Source of the DNA: Triatoma infestans
Lineage: Eukaryota; Arthropoda; Insecta; Hemiptera; Reduviidae
DNA: 64,000 nucleotides
Direction of reading: 5' to 3'
NCBI GenBank assembly: GCA_011037195.1
Contig: JAAEAF010001077.1
Coordinates: 124,001-188,000, forward strand
The translations under genes were made by a program, and so were the position numbers. Below are positions 37,901 to 47,446 of this stretch, piece by piece (the stretch's first letter is position 1; the number at the start of each line of letters is the position of its first letter). Below the pieces are notes generated by a model. It made no database searches. It was not told the origin of the DNA and saw only the letters and a program-made list of their open reading frames with translations.

Positions 37901-37996
37901 AAAGAAAAGGAAATATTTGTACAAGGAAGAATCTTGTCTATATTGGACATCATGAGAGTACACCCCAAATTGCACAATATTTTAGTAGAGCCTTGA
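22896..37996 (+). CDS. Unrecognised coiled-coil protein, 718 residues, 7 exons
   Basis: Coding exons 22896-22941, 23240-23382, 24815-24962, 27731-27933, 28922-29124, 34259-34673 and 36998-37996. Phases close exactly at 719 codons with the stop. I do not recognise the family. Visible parts: a short N-terminal region with GRRICHKLSHTLPKFDELK (residues 1-112); a long Glu/Lys/Arg-rich helical stretch likely to form coiled coils (about 112-390); a segment starting MPSWEKLSIAESYESEH; a Ser/Thr run (about 454-495); and an acidic Trp-containing tail (EEMDEGYELYGEY). There is no signal peptide or membrane span. The start has a good context (AAAAATGG). It is divergent from the spargel gene, about 4.2 kb between start codons. 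A ciliary or cytoskeletal scaffold is only a guess from the coiled coil. Confidence 0.82.
23240..23382 (+). CDS. Coiled-coil gene exon 2
   Basis: Acceptor ATACAG, donor GTATGT. It reads SNSYTGRRICHKLSHTLPKF and ends ITRQ in phase 0. Confidence 0.8.
23880..24780 (-). repeat. Dispersed repeat pieces in intron 2
   Basis: Two partial reverse copies: about 23880-24440, ending in a short CA tract and CAGACCATTTGTG, and 24545-24780, starting AATCTGGTGTGAAGCACTCA. They fill the intron up to the exon 3 acceptor. Confidence 0.7.
24815..24962 (+). CDS. Coiled-coil gene exon 3
   Basis: Acceptor after a T run (TTTTAAG), donor GTAAGT. It starts QGDVEADDELEGARKPLWAS and ends CYQNVLG. The later AG at 24818 would break the frame, so 24815 is chosen. 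Confidence 0.8.
25475..26463 (-). repeat. Dispersed ~1-kb repeat, full-length copy
   Basis: Reverse orientation. ACTTCCGG-type sites near 25600, 25905 and 26188; a CA tract at about 26324-26345; end AGGAGTAAGAGAAAGTAAA. The open frame at 26224-26439 is repeat sequence. Confidence 0.85.
26466..27410 (+). repeat. Dispersed repeat interrupted by another insert
   Basis: Repeat sequence runs 26466-26960 (CCGGAAGTG sites at 26564 and 26883), stops, and its right end (AAGAGAAAGTCGTGTGAGTG) returns at about 27378-27410. The 26975-27345 stretch between is unrelated, with a GA run at 27211-27228; it may be another element. Confidence 0.6.
27731..27933 (+). CDS. Coiled-coil gene exon 4
   Basis: Acceptor ATTACAG, donor GTTTGT. 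Charged helix such as ERELQRKSEEEIERRTQEIY. Strong coiled-coil character; phase 0 at the end. Confidence 0.83.
28090..28790. other. Unassigned GC-richer insert in intron 4; possible solo LTR
   Basis: The block differs in composition from its surroundings. It has a TATA-like GTATATAAGCC (28430), GA-rich runs and ACTACTGGCGAGGGG near 28705, loosely like an LTR/primer-site join. No paired LTR, no target duplication and no coding were found. Confidence 0.25.
28922..29124 (+). CDS. Coiled-coil gene exon 5
   Basis: Acceptor ATCATAG, donor GTAAGT. It starts DHIAERESILLAEAERDKKE, continuing the helix, and carries two bases forward. Same length (203) as exon 4. Confidence 0.83.
29845..30785 (+). repeat. 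Dispersed ~1-kb repeat, full-length copy
   Basis: Left end ACTTTCTCTTACTCCTCG, right end AAGAGAAAGTTGTGAGAGTG. CGGAAGT-type sites near 30066, 30362 and 30647, spaced about 285-300 bp, mark an internal period. Sited in intron 5 of the coiled-coil gene. Confidence 0.85.
31738..31950 (+). CDS. Possible nested exon or small ORF in intron 5
   Basis: An open frame begins MENLDEQILVITPNLY, in a stretch without obvious repeats inside the 5.1-kb intron 5. A possible donor (GAG then GTAAAA) lies near 31914. No partner exon found. It could be a fast-evolving nested gene or chance in AT-rich DNA. Confidence 0.2.
   Translation: MENLDEQILVITPNLYILKIYWTYRYKKKKNSVFCMDKFKLKVFDEFIKFKFPCFLLHEVKILNNILSFL
32254..32405 (-). 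repeat. Single arm of the second foldback family, with hammerhead-like motif
   Basis: The minus strand reads GTTC, CTGAGGA, AAG, GACA...TGTC (hairpin), GAAAC, GTC, GAAT. GTTC and GAAT can pair as a flanking stem. It matches the left arm at 8969. Confidence 0.7.
32740..33060 (-). pseudogene. 3' end of a LINE related to the 45.8-kb element
   Basis: The minus strand reads LPMDCNAIIQRKFRSMGIYR, aligned to LLTDCDAVIQRRFSSLGCY of the near-intact copy. It is followed by the 3' UTR tag ACAATAGATCAAG near 32765-32755. Confidence 0.75.
33600..33860 (-). pseudogene. LINE C-terminal scrap
   Basis: On the minus strand: IKRLRWFSHLKNIDDNRLPK, GRPKRR, stop, then MDEVKESLMGGNGIEEELRR. This matches the end of a common insect non-LTR ORF. 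Two stops. It lies in intron 5 of the coiled-coil gene. Confidence 0.7.
34259..34673 (+). CDS. Coiled-coil gene exon 6
   Basis: Acceptor TTTTGACAG, donor GTAACC. The first base completes an Asn codon, then MYNNKWTDVVKQAEESEKVK. Helical, with LQKQIKKLFTTLVETNEQLK. In-frame codons upstream of the acceptor are intron, so the longer open frame beginning at 34197 is not used. Confidence 0.85.
34930..36945. repeat. Dispersed repeat fragments in intron 6
   Basis: A reverse piece near 34930-35330, a forward piece near 36110-36660 (GTTAGAGAAAGTCCTTGAGTG start; CGAAAGTGCAGC and CCAGAAGTGTG sites) and an isolated right end near 36907-36945 (CCGTGTGAGTGTTTCACAGC). 35330-36110 is GC-richer, with a TA run near 35873-35890, and is unassigned. 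Confidence 0.6.
36998..37996 (+). CDS. Coiled-coil gene terminal exon
   Basis: Acceptor CATTTCAG. It reads RMKAVGKITEEIYPMPSWEK and stops at TGA 37994-37996. It holds the Ser/Thr run and the acidic tail. The right end of the dispersed repeat lies only about 50-90 bases upstream of the acceptor. Confidence 0.88.
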   Translation, partial: RMKAVGKITEEIYPMPSWEKLSIAESYESEHMSVLIQSIMEFILYRGIVEVTQKRPHEGVIRKKKERISSASTSTMTLLSSVSSSSVSFSVVSELSTTISLAASTRCSCTTDKSFASQRICRRHMDEVFWGEGIDQEMEQIEEELADDFLSEQSEDAEGIMDHLIFGDIWYLGSRRGVDQEWDPDALLFRKDWLDDELFGEEMDEGYELYGEYSSIISPTVITEYLHSLQTAQEFASGTSTLSLETEYLDSDFISSTSIDLWRCEDGTLMRTKSAMELEAERFAKKCADLKFMGMDIPPTPKEKEIFVQGRILSILDIMRVHPKLHNILVEP

Positions 37997-38142
37997 TTTT
38001 AATTTATAAATATATTTGAAGGCAATTTTTGCTGTTTTATCAAACTTATTGTTTGTTTTTTTATTGTTTACAATAATTTAATAATCTAAAGTTAAAAACA
38101 CTTGATTTCCGAGTTAAAACCAAATCATTGGTTTGCTAGAAA

Positions 38143-38210
38143 CCGACGTTTCTCTCATATTGAAATGAGCTTCTTCAGAGACGTTTCATTCTGAAAGTTT
38201 CTTCAGGTCG
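38143..38210 (-). repeat. Two tandem Penelope-type hairpin motifs
   Basis: The minus strand shows CTGAAGAA, a CTCAT-ATGAG hairpin and GAAACGTCGG, preceded by a second CTGAAGAA...GAAACGTC unit. It ends the dead LINE copy. Confidence 0.55.
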
Positions 38211-39885
38211 TTTCATTCTGAATGAATATGGGTATAAAAGGGGCACTGTCCATTTCTCCGTCATCTTGGCTGTAGGTGGTGGACAGGGCTTAATTTTCTT
38301 GCTAACCTTGTTGTAATAAAGTTGTAACCTTGTTCTGCTCCAGCATCTCGCGATGAATGGTAGAGTGACCATATCGCTTACCCTGCCAAAAATCTGCCTG
38401 TTTAATTCCATAACATGCTTTCATTGCCATAGTTTTCACCTCTACAAAGAGCGTTGGAATTCCTAATAAAGTCTCCATTGCAGCTGTAGGCGTGGTCCGC
38501 ATCGCACCGGTCACCGCCAGACAAGCCAAGCGTTGAATATCCTCAAGCAGCAGTCTAGCGGTTCTTATCTCAATGCGACGCCACCACACCACAGCTGCAT
38601 ATAACAACCTAGGTTTAATAACCATACCATAAATCCAAAACATCATCTTGGGAGTTATCCCCCAATTTTTACATACGATAGGAAATAATTGCCTTTTGAT
38701 GCTGTGCCTTAACATGTTCTGACCAATCTAATTTACTGTCAAAACCACCTCAAGAAACTTCACCGATTTGCAAATCTGAACAGAAATTCCTAATAACCTA
38801 GGAGGTTTTAATCCTACGATCTTCCTCCTATTGGTAAATAAAATCACTTGGGTCTTACTGGGATTAATTGAAAGACCCTTATCCTGAGTCCAATCATATA
38901 CCATGTTGAGGGCACTTTGCATTAAGTCTGAGGTAGTAGTCAGACATCGCCCCATCAATAAAATAACACCATCATCGGCATATGCCCGTACGTAAAATCC
39001 CGATAAATTCATCCTGGTTAACAGTTCATCTATGACAGCACACCATAGCTTTGGTGAGAGACAACCACCTTGAGGACACCCTCTCCCCGCTCCCGCAACC
39101 ACAGTGCGCTTACCTATAGAAGTCTGTGTAACTTTACTCCTTAAATAAATACCTATCCATCCAGTAAATTAAAAGCGGTTGTATACCTTTTCGACCTAGA
39201 GAATCTTCAAGAGCATCAAACGATACTCTGTCAAATGACCCTTCAACATCAAAGAAGCACCCTTAAGTATATTCCTTTGTCTCTAGAGCAGATTCTATCC
39301 TATCGACCAGACAATGCAAAGCAGTCTCTGTCGATTTTCCTACTGTATAAGCATGTTGGTTTGGATGGAGTGGATGATCCTTCGAAGGACCATCAGTAAT
39401 ATACCTATCCAGCAACCTTTCCAAAGTTTTTAGAAGGAAAGACTTATATAGGTGTAAATGCCTTAGGGTCAGAGTAGTCACTTCTTCCTGGTTTAGGAAT
39501 AGAGACCATCCTAACTTCCCTCCAAAATATTGGCACATAACCAAACATTCAACAACCTTTAAAAATCCTTATAAACACCTTCATCAATACATCTCCACCA
39601 TTTTGTATCTGACGGGGATAAACTCCATCAGGTCCAGGGGACTTAAATGGTGAGAAAGTTTGTACTGCCCAAACCACTCTACCCATAGTAACTACCTCGT
39701 CCACGGTAGCCAGGTCACTAGGTTCTAGCTTCCTTCCACCAACCGCAGGCGAAGCAGTGCTGTTATGTTTATGTTACCCGGGAAATGGGTATTAGCAAGA
39801 GCTGTAATGTCTCCATTTCTTCTCCTGTAAAGGAACCGTTAGGATATCTTAAAGTACCCAACTGACATTCCTTATCCTTACCAAC
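38177..39885 (-). pseudogene. Degenerate LINE of the same general type
   Basis: Read on the minus strand it has LRYPNGSF (39.8 kb), SPGPDGVYP, HPNQHAYTVGKSTETALHC, RGCPQGGCLSPKLW, YADDGVILL and LACLAVTGAMRTTPTA. Each block matches the intact element at 45.8-49.6 kb, but with many stops and shifts. Endonuclease and RNase H are missing; both ends abut Penelope-type repeats, at 38.14-38.21 and 39.89 kb. Confidence 0.88.
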
Positions 39886-40307
39886 AATAATCCATCGTCA
39901 GAGCAAATTCACCCTTACACATTTTCTTATATTATCCTGCTTGTATTTCACATTTATTTATTACTTGTACAAGCTTTTGACTGTCCATACACTTTGCATT
40001 GCCTTTACCCGTCTTGAAATATCTTATTCCCCCCTTATAAAAATGACTTGGTAAAACACTGAGCATCTTAACACCGTTATTAAAATTTATTTATAAAGTA
40101 TCCTTCAAAACATGCTATTTATTTGTACACTGTTTTTTAATGTCTAATCATAATTTATAATAATTCCATTTTTGTCATTAAACACATTTACACACTCACA
40201 CACACGGTAACATAACCTTATAATCTCCCGCACACGTATACAACCTACAAACCAACAAGTGTAACAGAAACATTACGTTGAAGTAAACTCTCTACACGAA
40301 CTTGGTG

Positions 40308-40420
40308 AATTTGCTCTGACGATGGATGAAAATCCCGGAGCCAGTCAGGAACAAAAGGAATATGCATGCTACGACGGATAAAATACCAGATGCTATCCAG
40401 CATTACGAACCCATTCATGT
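40308..40420 (+). repeat. Penelope-type terminal repeat piece
   Basis: GGTGAATTTGCTCTGACGAT, then GGATGAAAATCCCGG and ATACGACGG-like sequence; the same unit as at 55.7 kb. An inverted stretch of the first motif is at 39887-39906, next to the dead LINE, so the two bracket about 0.4 kb. Confidence 0.6.
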
Positions 40421-40559
40421 ATTTAACATTAAACTTTGATGTTGGTTTTAATTACTATTATTTTCTTGTACTATATATATTTTGTTCTTTTTATAATCCA
40501 ATGTCTCATTGACACTTATGTTTTAGGATTTTAATATATTTACCTTAACGAGTTTCAGA

Positions 40560-40920
40560 TTCTTGAGGACGAGAACGAGGATGTCCGAAGTGCAGGATGG
40601 CCGAATGTTATCGTCTTTAATTTTTGAGTATCAACAAACTATGTTATAGCAAGGAACTTAGTGTTTGAAGGAATGAAGAACCTGAAGGAGGGACTGAGAG
40701 AGTGTTAGATAGAACTCGTGGGAGAGTAGTTTAGTTGGGAACTTGATTAAGTACAGTCCGTTAATCCGTAAGGAGCTGGAAATACCACAAATCAAAGATT
40801 TCATAATCAAAGACAAGGGCAGCACACAGATTTCTAACTAACTTACCATCTACCCGATGCTGGATTCGGACAGAAAACTACCCCACGATGACTAAAACCA
40901 AACTACTTCGAACCTATTGC
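40560..40920 (+). pseudogene. Jockey-like C-terminal scrap
   Basis: Frame reading SPLIRKELEIPQIKDFIIKD near 40760-40830 resembles the tail of jockey-type LINE ORFs (LIRxELxIPxIKxF). Short and broken; a tentative call. Confidence 0.35.
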
Positions 40921-43079
40921 AAGACTTAACAACGATTAATATTGATTAAAACACACACATTTTGTATTGTTATTTATTTTGTAAGGCTGAAATAAGCTGC
41001 CGAGCAAATGAAGATGTTATTTCTTGTTGTGTAAAGTTTCGAAAATTGGGTAGAGCGCACTACTTTTCACTTAACATCAATAAAAAAAATATTAAGAAAA
41101 CGTGCAAAACAGAATTGTATCTTAAACAAATTGCACAGAAGAATATTACAAATGCAGATTGATTGATTCAACAAATAGAAAGTAATGAAATGTTTAGCTG
41201 GAAGTAGTAAAATATTTTTTTTATTTATTGATAATTTGTCTACGGGGAAAACCCATGCAAATAGAGTTTGGTATATACATTGGATCCTAAGGAAGAAGTA
41301 AATATGAGATATGCTTTTTTTTTTTTATAAGGATTGTGGATATGATTTTCTACAGTCCATAAATTTAAAGTAATTTCACAATAAATATAACAATAATTAA
41401 CAATATTTTCATTAAATGTTTAATTTAATTTAAATAAGTTGGCTATTCTGATTTTAATGGCCGTTCATTCTTTAGTAATCATGTATGTATGTTAAACATT
41501 CACAGTTTATTAAGAAAATTTAGTCTTATTTAATTTTCAGTGTTTAATTGGTGAATTATTAACGGCAATATGTGTGATCCCTCAGAAGATGGATTGTGTA
41601 CACAATATCGGTTGGATTCGATTTGTGTTCTCTTGGCAAATATTGTTTGAGGATCTAATGAAGTAAATGCAAACAAATAATTAACTATTCCTTATTTGCT
41701 TATTTGACATCGATTGCCCATGTATTTGGAAGAAAGAATCAATAAATTTAGTTTATGTAGGGTTTTTTTGTAACCTCTAGCCATCACTTAAACCACATTT
41801 TATGGTCATAAGTTATTTTCGTTTTTAACAATTATTTTGCGTTTCATACTAAATTGGAATTAGGGGATGCAAAATAATTTTAAGAAAATCGGAAATAACA
41901 TGTTAAGCGTATTGTTATATATTTCTTAATCGTGGCGAAGCCCCTTTTGCCACTACCACCAATCTTATCCGGGAAGCTTCGCCCTTGCCCCCCCCCAGTG
42001 CCCACACTGAAGCGCGTTCAAGAAATTAAAAAAGTAAAAAAATTACGTCACGTTCGGAAAACTCATACACGCTCGGATCACTGTTCTGTATAGTTTCGAC
42101 AAATTCCTACACAAATTTCCCAATAGAATATACAAATACAAAATTACGGGTATTAACTTGATGAAAACACTGCTTTTGCCAACTCCATACTTTCATTTCA
42201 CAAATTACCCAAATTTATTGTAAAAAAAGTCATTCCGATACAGATAAAAATGAAAAGGTAAATGTGTGGTTTTTCTCGACTTTAGCCGCAATTTAAATTG
42301 CCCTTGCTTCTATTGTAGTAGTCGTCAATATGTTTTTTTTTTTTATAACTTTCTCTTACTGTTAGTATTATTTATTTGTTTTCGGGGAATTCCCCATACA
42401 AATAGAGTCAGGCTACATTTTATCAATCATTACTACTTACATATTTACAAATAAAGCAAAAGCAAAATGAAAGAAACTGAGAAAAAATAAAAGAATACCT
42501 TACAAATAACAGAATAAATAAGTGAATAGATACAGCAAAAAATACAAATAAGCTTCCGTAGAAAAATTAAATTAATCATAAATACCGAAATTAAAATGAA
42601 GTAAATAGCAAATAAAGTAAAAACAATTAGAAAATCAAAAGGAAAGAAACTAGAAAAAAAACATGAAATAACATCTACTTATAGCAATCATTTAATCTTT
42701 TCTAATAGTGGCTCAATATCCATATATAAATTAATTTATGTATATTACTCAATTTTAAAGTAGTAATTGGCTCAGGTAGAGACACTGTAACAAGGCAAAA
42801 CTATCATTGAAATTACTAAAAAATTGTGTTTAATCATTTATGCAGAACGATCTTATTTGAAGGCAATTAATGATATAATAGAATAGATATCTGATGTGGG
42901 ATTCATTGTTTGTGGAGAGAATATTGGGAAGATGGTCTATTGAAGTGGAGTTGACGAACGGGATGTAGTGATTACGTATGGGAGAGTAGATAGGACAGGT
43001 AACTTTAAGTGGGAGATCTAAAGCGTTAAAATTACAAACAGAGCAAATTTCCTGGGGGTTAATTAAGAAAGCGGAATGT
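40921..43079. other. Unassigned AT-rich stretch
   Basis: No gene seen. A C-rich spot at 41938-42005 holds GGCGAAGC and its inverse GCTTCGCC around 40 bases apart, plus a run of nine Cs. 42.4-42.7 kb is A-rich. Confidence 0.5.
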
Positions 43080-44650
43080 TATTTGATTTGATGTTTACCA
43101 GACAATTTTAATTGGGTGAATATTTTGATTATATTGAAAGGAATATTGAGGTTGATGTAGGATTGGGCAGGACTGTTAGTGACATTAAGTTCATGTATTT
43201 TGGTATGTATACTGCTGTAATTAGCCTCATACAGGGATTTCACATCAATTACTTTTGAGTATTCTTTGTATTTAGCTAGAATCTGTGGGATTTCATTATT
43301 TATTTAGTAGGATCAGGGTCTAATAAAATATGCTTATAATTAATTTTAGTCAATAAGTCACTCAATTAGGTGAACCAATTATATTTAGGGGAGAGATGGT
43401 TTTGGTGCAATTCTTTTAATTTAAGATAGTAAACTTTAGGAATTCTATTATCATTCATTGACAGCTTATATACCCAGTTCAATGTTAGTTTTAATATTTA
43501 TAACAGGGGGAAATATTTATAATAGCAAGGGGTATTCTTGTTTAAATTGAATAATCTTTTGTAAAATTGTAGCTATGGCTTCTCAATAGTGCAGAGATAA
43601 TGCAGCCCCCATACTTCAGCCCCATAATGAAGAGTATTTACGGAAATAACGTCGTTTAAACGCATCCTGGAATCCATGGACTGAGTTTTCGATTTTCTGC
43701 AGGTGTCTAACACAGCTTCTACTGCAGAAGTTGCCTTGGTTTCAGCCAATTTTGATGCTAGATGAAAGAGGCCAGAGCTTCAGAATTTCACACCTGATAT
43801 GTATAGGACGGAACAACTTCTATTTCTTCACCCAAACAATACTTTGTTAAAACATTAAATTTTTTTAACGTTTTGGAGCGACCTTATGGAAAGGAATTAT
43901 TTTAGCGTTGCTACAATTAATTTTCAGACAGTTTTCCGTAGCATAATTAGCGAGAAATTTTAGTTTCGTCACTACATCAGATGAGACCGCAAAGATGACT
44001 TGTCATGGGCATACAGCGATAACTATATGTCCTTATTTGGGACTAAAGGTATACCGGGAGTCCCACTTGCTCGAAAAAATCTTCTAGATCGCTTATGAAA
44101 AAACTGAAGAGACCGGATAGAACTTCACCTTGGAGGACATCTTTAGTTAATTTTATTTCTTCAGTAAAGGTATCACCCGTTTTCGCTTTAATGTATGCAT
44201 TTTCATACATATATTTTAAGATCCGAATTAATTTCCCACTAACGCCGAAGCGGTTTAATTTATGCCATAAAAGGTTATGGTTTACCTTATCGAAAGCTTT
44301 CTTGTAATCCACGAATATTGCAAATAGGTCACTTTGTCTATATTCTAATTTTATTTGTACAATACTGTTCAGTATAAACAAATTATCAAGGCAGGATCGG
44401 CGCTTTTTAAACTCACACTGCATTTCGAGTAGCCCACTTCTTCATCCCATGACATTAGTCTGTCTAAAATTATTTGAGTGAAAATTTTTAAGATAGAGTT
44501 TAATAAGGATATCGGACGATAATTATTGTTTGTGGGATTGTTTTGTCACCTTTTTTATAGATCATTATTATAACTGATTTACACCAGACGGTGGGAATTT
44601 TTTTAAACATAGGGACCATTGATCAGACGGTATAGGGTTTAATTACATAT
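43080..44650 (-). pseudogene. Dead LINE, a different family (CR1/Jockey-like)
   Basis: The best-preserved block is 44423-44043: KKRRSCLDNLFILNSIV, FVDYKKAFDKVNHNLLWHKL and GEVLSGLFSFFISDLEDFF. Downstream scraps include NTLHYGAEVWGL (43.6 kb). YADD is lost. Many stops. Confidence 0.82.
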
Positions 44651-44811
44651 TTTTAGTTCTAAATTTAGTAATTGTGTGCCAAAAGAATTTACTATCTTTG
44701 CAATTGCCTAATTTGTTAATTGTGTCGAGTTTCATAGTTTCTTTTCTTCAATTTTGTTAAATTTTTGTATTTTTTCTCAGAAGTAATGTACATTGGTCTA
44801 GTATGGCTGTT

Positions 44812-45462
44812 AGTAAGAGGAAGTATTGTAAAGTGTCAAATTTTCGATATCGAGTTTCCACCGGAAATATCCTTTATCCCTGAGTGTCCAAAAAAGTAGT
44901 TTTTAGCAATTGGTCTGTGTGGGACAGCATATCTCAAAACGAAAAATCGCAGCATGTTCAAACTTAATATTTCGTTAAAGTGCTATCAGGGGGCCTGAGA
45001 GTAAGCTTTGCGTATAAATCGTTAAACCGGAAGTGCCATTTTACTGAATGGATTTTGTTCAAGTTTTTTCTGATTTCCTCAAAAACGATTTTCTTTAAAA
45101 TTTATATATTATCTACACATACAAAGAGCTATATCGCTTATTTGTAACATTTCTTCTGGTAAAGTTATTCAAGGGACTTTTGGGGGAGTAATGGGGCTAT
45201 GTTTTCCTCCAAAATGCTATCGCAGTCTACCATCTAAACAAAATTTATTAGAAATAAATAGATTGCCAAAATTCCTAGTTTCAAGAAAATTTTTAAACCG
45301 GAAATGCGTTTTTACTGAAAGTTTCTTTTTGTTTTCGCGATTTTTTACATAGAAACACCGACGAATTCCATTAAACTTGTATACTAACTATAAAATTGGT
45401 CAAGTACAATGCTGCAAACTGCAGTAAGAGTGTGAGTGTTTCACACCAGATCTTTTTATGTT
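44812..45462 (+). repeat. Dispersed repeat, internally shortened copy
   Basis: It starts GTAAGAGGAAGTATTGTAAA, has CCGGAAGTGCC at 45026 and CCGGAAATGCG at 45298, and ends GTGTGAGTGTTTCACACCAG. It lies just upstream of the near-intact LINE. Confidence 0.8.
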
Positions 45463-45838
45463 GTTCCAAGAAACTAAATTTTGATCGAATTAGCTCATGC
45501 GCAGATTTCCACCTTTATTGTAAAGTGTCAAATTTCAGTATTTTGTGAACTGCGCCACATACATGAAAATAAGGGCAATATAATAAATAGCTAAGTATCC
45601 CAGGTCTAAGAAAAGTTTGTTATGTGAATATTATGAATTCGAGAAAATTTTGTGGATGTTTAACATCAATTTTATTTTGTTCCATTAGTATAAACGGCTC
45701 AATACAAAATGGTGGTGGACCTGCTTAATTCTTGTTTGCATTCTTTTTCAACATTGGAATGACAAATCTGAACTTTTTCTTTATAGCTTCCATTAATTAT
45801 ATAAAGGAGGAGGAGGGGGATCCTCCTCTCACCCCTCC

Positions 45839-47077
45839 ATGAACAGTCATGCTGTGGGACTGAGCACCGGGGTAGCCCAGGTGAACCTGCACCACGCTAA
45901 GGGGGCATCAGCCAACATAGCAAGGTTGTTCACCAAGCGGCTACTAGGACTGGTGCTGATTCAAGAACCTTGGTCAGTCGGGGGACAGATCTGCGGGCTG
46001 TCAGGTAAGGATGGCAAGGTAATTTGGGATGCAAAAAGTGACAAACCTAGGGCCTGCATCCTGATCAGGAACAATATTAATTATACTTGTCTTTCAGAAT
46101 TTACGACGCGGGACTTAGTGCCTATTTTGGCCCACCTGCAATATGGAGGCAATCACCGCGCCGTTGTAGTGGCATCCAGCTATTTCGCTGGGGACAGGGC
46201 TGATGTACCGCCAGCGGAGGTGCAGGAGCTGGTGGCGTACTGTCAAGAGCGGAAGCTGCCACTCCTCATCGGATGTGATGCCAACGCCCACAACAGAGTA
46301 TGGGGCAGCAGCGACAACAACAGGAGAGGTGAGTACCTCTTAGAATTTATCCTTCAATATAATCTAGACATTTTTAATGTGGGGGCAGCGCCCACCTTTG
46401 TAACTAGAGTTAGGAGGGAAGTTCTTGATCTTACGATAGGTAGTCAGAGTATCGGGCAATTCGTTCGGAACTGGAAGGTCTCGAACGAGCCCTCCCTTTC
46501 AGACCATAGGATCATTATGTTTGATCTAGAGGGGCTCGGTGACGGGGAGACTGTATGGAGGAACCCCAGACGTACAAATTGGGACGAATTTAAAACCAAT
46601 TTAGGGTGTGCTCTTAGCCGTATAGGCACTGTGAAGGCTCCACAGTGCCGGCTGGAGCTGGAACATTATTTGGATGAGGTTAATGGGGCAATCATAGGCG
46701 CCTTTGAGGATAGCTGCCCCACTAGCAGGTTACATCGTAGTAGGGATGCTCCTTGGTGGAGCAAGGACTTGGCGAAGCTGAGGTCTCGAGTGCGAATGCT
46801 CTATAACAGAGCAAAACGCATGGGAGACTGGCAGAGCTACACCGTGGAGCTGACAACCTACAATAAGGAAATAAGGAAAGCCAAGAGAAATAGCTTCAGG
46901 AAATTTTGTGGTGAGATTGACTCCCTGCCGGTGGCGGCCAGACTGCATAAAGCAATGGCCAAGCATGACATGGGAGCTCATATGTCGCTCAGAAATCCTG
47001 ATGGCAGCTATACACAAGATGGAGAGCAAAGGGCTCGTCTCCTGCTGGATACTCACTTCCCGGGGAGTTTACCGTGA
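45839..47077 (+). CDS. LINE ORF2 part 1: apurinic-type endonuclease
   Basis: It starts MNSHAVGLSTGVAQVNLHHA. Endonuclease motifs: LVLIQEPW (catalytic Glu), GCDANAHNRVWGS (Asp, Asn, His), then DLTIGS and SLSDHRI (Asp-His pair). It nicks target DNA for priming. It ends FPGSLP then TGA at 47075-47077. The next section continues in the same frame after this single stop. Confidence 0.92.
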   Translation: MNSHAVGLSTGVAQVNLHHAKGASANIARLFTKRLLGLVLIQEPWSVGGQICGLSGKDGKVIWDAKSDKPRACILIRNNINYTCLSEFTTRDLVPILAHLQYGGNHRAVVVASSYFAGDRADVPPAEVQELVAYCQERKLPLLIGCDANAHNRVWGSSDNNRRGEYLLEFILQYNLDIFNVGAAPTFVTRVRREVLDLTIGSQSIGQFVRNWKVSNEPSLSDHRIIMFDLEGLGDGETVWRNPRRTNWDEFKTNLGCALSRIGTVKAPQCRLELEHYLDEVNGAIIGAFEDSCPTSRLHRSRDAPWWSKDLAKLRSRVRMLYNRAKRMGDWQSYTVELTTYNKEIRKAKRNSFRKFCGEIDSLPVAARLHKAMAKHDMGAHMSLRNPDGSYTQDGEQRARLLLDTHFPGSLP

Positions 47078-47446
47078 GAGGAAGTATTGGAAGTAATGGA
47101 ACCGGGCAGGCCCGGCAGGGTGGATTGGGAAGTAGCCAAGGCCATATATACCCCTTCGAGGCTGGAATGGGCAATTGGCTCGTTCTTGCCATACAAGTCA
47201 CCGGGGGTGGATGGAGTCTTTCCCGCCCTTATGCAGAAGGGCATAGGGGAGATCCTACCACACCTGGTTCGAATAACTAGAAGCAGTTTGGCACTCGGGT
47301 ACATACCGAGACCATGGAGAAGGGCAAAGGTGGTGTTCATCCCGAAAGCAGGGAATAAGGACTCCACCCTGCCCAAATCCTTTAGGCCTATCTGCCTTAC
47401 GTCCTTTTTTCTTAAGGCATGGAGAAGGCCTTGGATAGTTATATAA
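47078..47446 (+). pseudogene. LINE ORF2 part 2: start of reverse transcriptase
   Basis: In the same frame as the endonuclease. It holds FLPYKSPGVDGVFPALMQKG and SFRPICLTSFFLKA, the early reverse transcriptase blocks. The frame breaks near 47417, where one base appears to be missing. Confidence 0.88.

Noticed and set aside
37483..37977. 164-codon open frame antisense to the coiled-coil gene's last exon
   Set aside because: A shadow of a real exon with a phase-supported sense reading; no splice or family evidence.
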